Origin: Bedellia somnulentella
Taxonomy: Eukaryota; Arthropoda; Insecta; Lepidoptera; Bedelliidae
Direction of reading: 5' to 3'
DNA: 64,000 nt
NCBI GenBank assembly: GCA_963576735.1
Contig: OY755180.1
Span: forward strand, 16,830,678-16,894,677
Positions 63,579 to 64,000 of the stretch are shown piece after piece. Position 1 is the stretch's first letter. Each line of letters opens with the position of its first letter. The notes under the pieces were generated by a model. It made no database searches and was not told the DNA's origin. It saw only the letters and a program-made list of their open reading frames with translations. The position numbers and the translations under genes were made by a program.

Positions 63579-63693
63579 CTGGAAATAAATTCAATAAACT
63601 AGATATTGTGGAATTCCTTGAGGTATATTGGAGTTGCTAAGTGATGGTTTTTACTGTTAGGAACAGTTTCATTAATAGAAGTAATAAAATAGT

Positions 63694-63943
63694 AGCTGTG
63701 TAGTGCCGGCTTAGAATAGCACTACCCAATTTTTTTCGGTGGGTGTACGTAAGAGGCGATTAACGATATTGGGGCTTTTAAGGGTTTCTTGGGCGATGCG
63801 GTTGGAGACCCATCACCAACAACCTTTATTTCACCATCTTTTCCCCTCGCAACTTCCAAAAGTGCTTGAGGAATTTTTAATTACCTAGCTCTGGCTACCC
63901 CTTCTAGGGATTTATAGCCGTGAGTATATGTATGTATGTATGT
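63694..63943 (+). mobile_element. S1, full length
   Basis: A plus-strand copy with TATGTATGTATGTATG tail; AGTAATAAAA occurs on both sides (63679, 63944), a likely target duplication. Confidence 0.84.
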
Positions 63944-64000
63944 AAGTAATAAAAGATATCATAGATAAATGAAGTCTAATATCCCTCGGCATTCCCGAAT

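Noticed and set aside
10503..63578. Assignment to VPS13B or VPS13D
   Set aside because: The order and wording of motifs (APYWLVNKTGLPLQ, TWDDP, GLNILGNP, DNQLNEAVFP) fit VPS13A/C. VPS13D is not fully excluded because the C-terminus is divergent.

Overview
The window is animal nuclear DNA, almost certainly from a moth or butterfly. It is AT-rich and intron-rich, with GT-AG exons. Its introns are full of short interspersed elements, hairpin MITEs, hAT remnants, Lep1-like Helitron pieces and decayed non-LTR retrotransposons of the kinds common in Lepidoptera. No bacterial operons, rRNA or CRISPR were seen. Elements were identified by eye from shared sequence, terminal repeats and target-site duplications, not by a database search.

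Layout: (1) 1-2025 is repeat-rich flank. (2) 2026-6906, plus strand: a complete four-exon gene for a YJU2B/CCDC130-type splicing factor. A 1.15 kb inverted-repeat transposon sits in its last intron. (3) 10503 to beyond the right edge, minus strand: the 3' part (38 exons seen, about 7.2 kb of coding sequence, about 2,400 codons) of one very large gene for the lipid-transfer protein Vps13 (VPS13A/C type). The N-terminal chorein part lies outside the window. All exon phases chain except across 26.8-29.4 kb, where one small exon is missing from my model. (4) 22854-24186, plus strand: a two-exon gene for an unrecognised secreted protein, nested antisense in a Vps13 intron, with its own TATA-like box, initiator and poly(A) signal.

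The most unusual feature is that many Vps13 exons carry partial copies of themselves in the adjoining intron. They lie at 11.2 kb, 13.8-14.6 kb, 24.9-26.5 kb (seven near-identical 229 bp units), 28.3-29.1 kb, 51.2-51.5 kb, 55.1 and 56.2-56.7 kb, and 61.0 kb. Copies downstream of an exon keep its 3' end, often with the splice donor. Copies upstream keep its 5' end and acceptor. Some are decayed, the 229 bp array is very young, and a few (61030-61107 and those near 14.1 and 14.5 kb) keep frame, phase and splice donors, so they could act as alternative exons. This pattern of repeated exon-anchored tandem duplication inside one gene is the main candidate for something undescribed.

The three genes have no obvious functional link: YJU2B acts in nuclear pre-mRNA splicing, Vps13 at membrane contact sites, and the nested product is probably exported.
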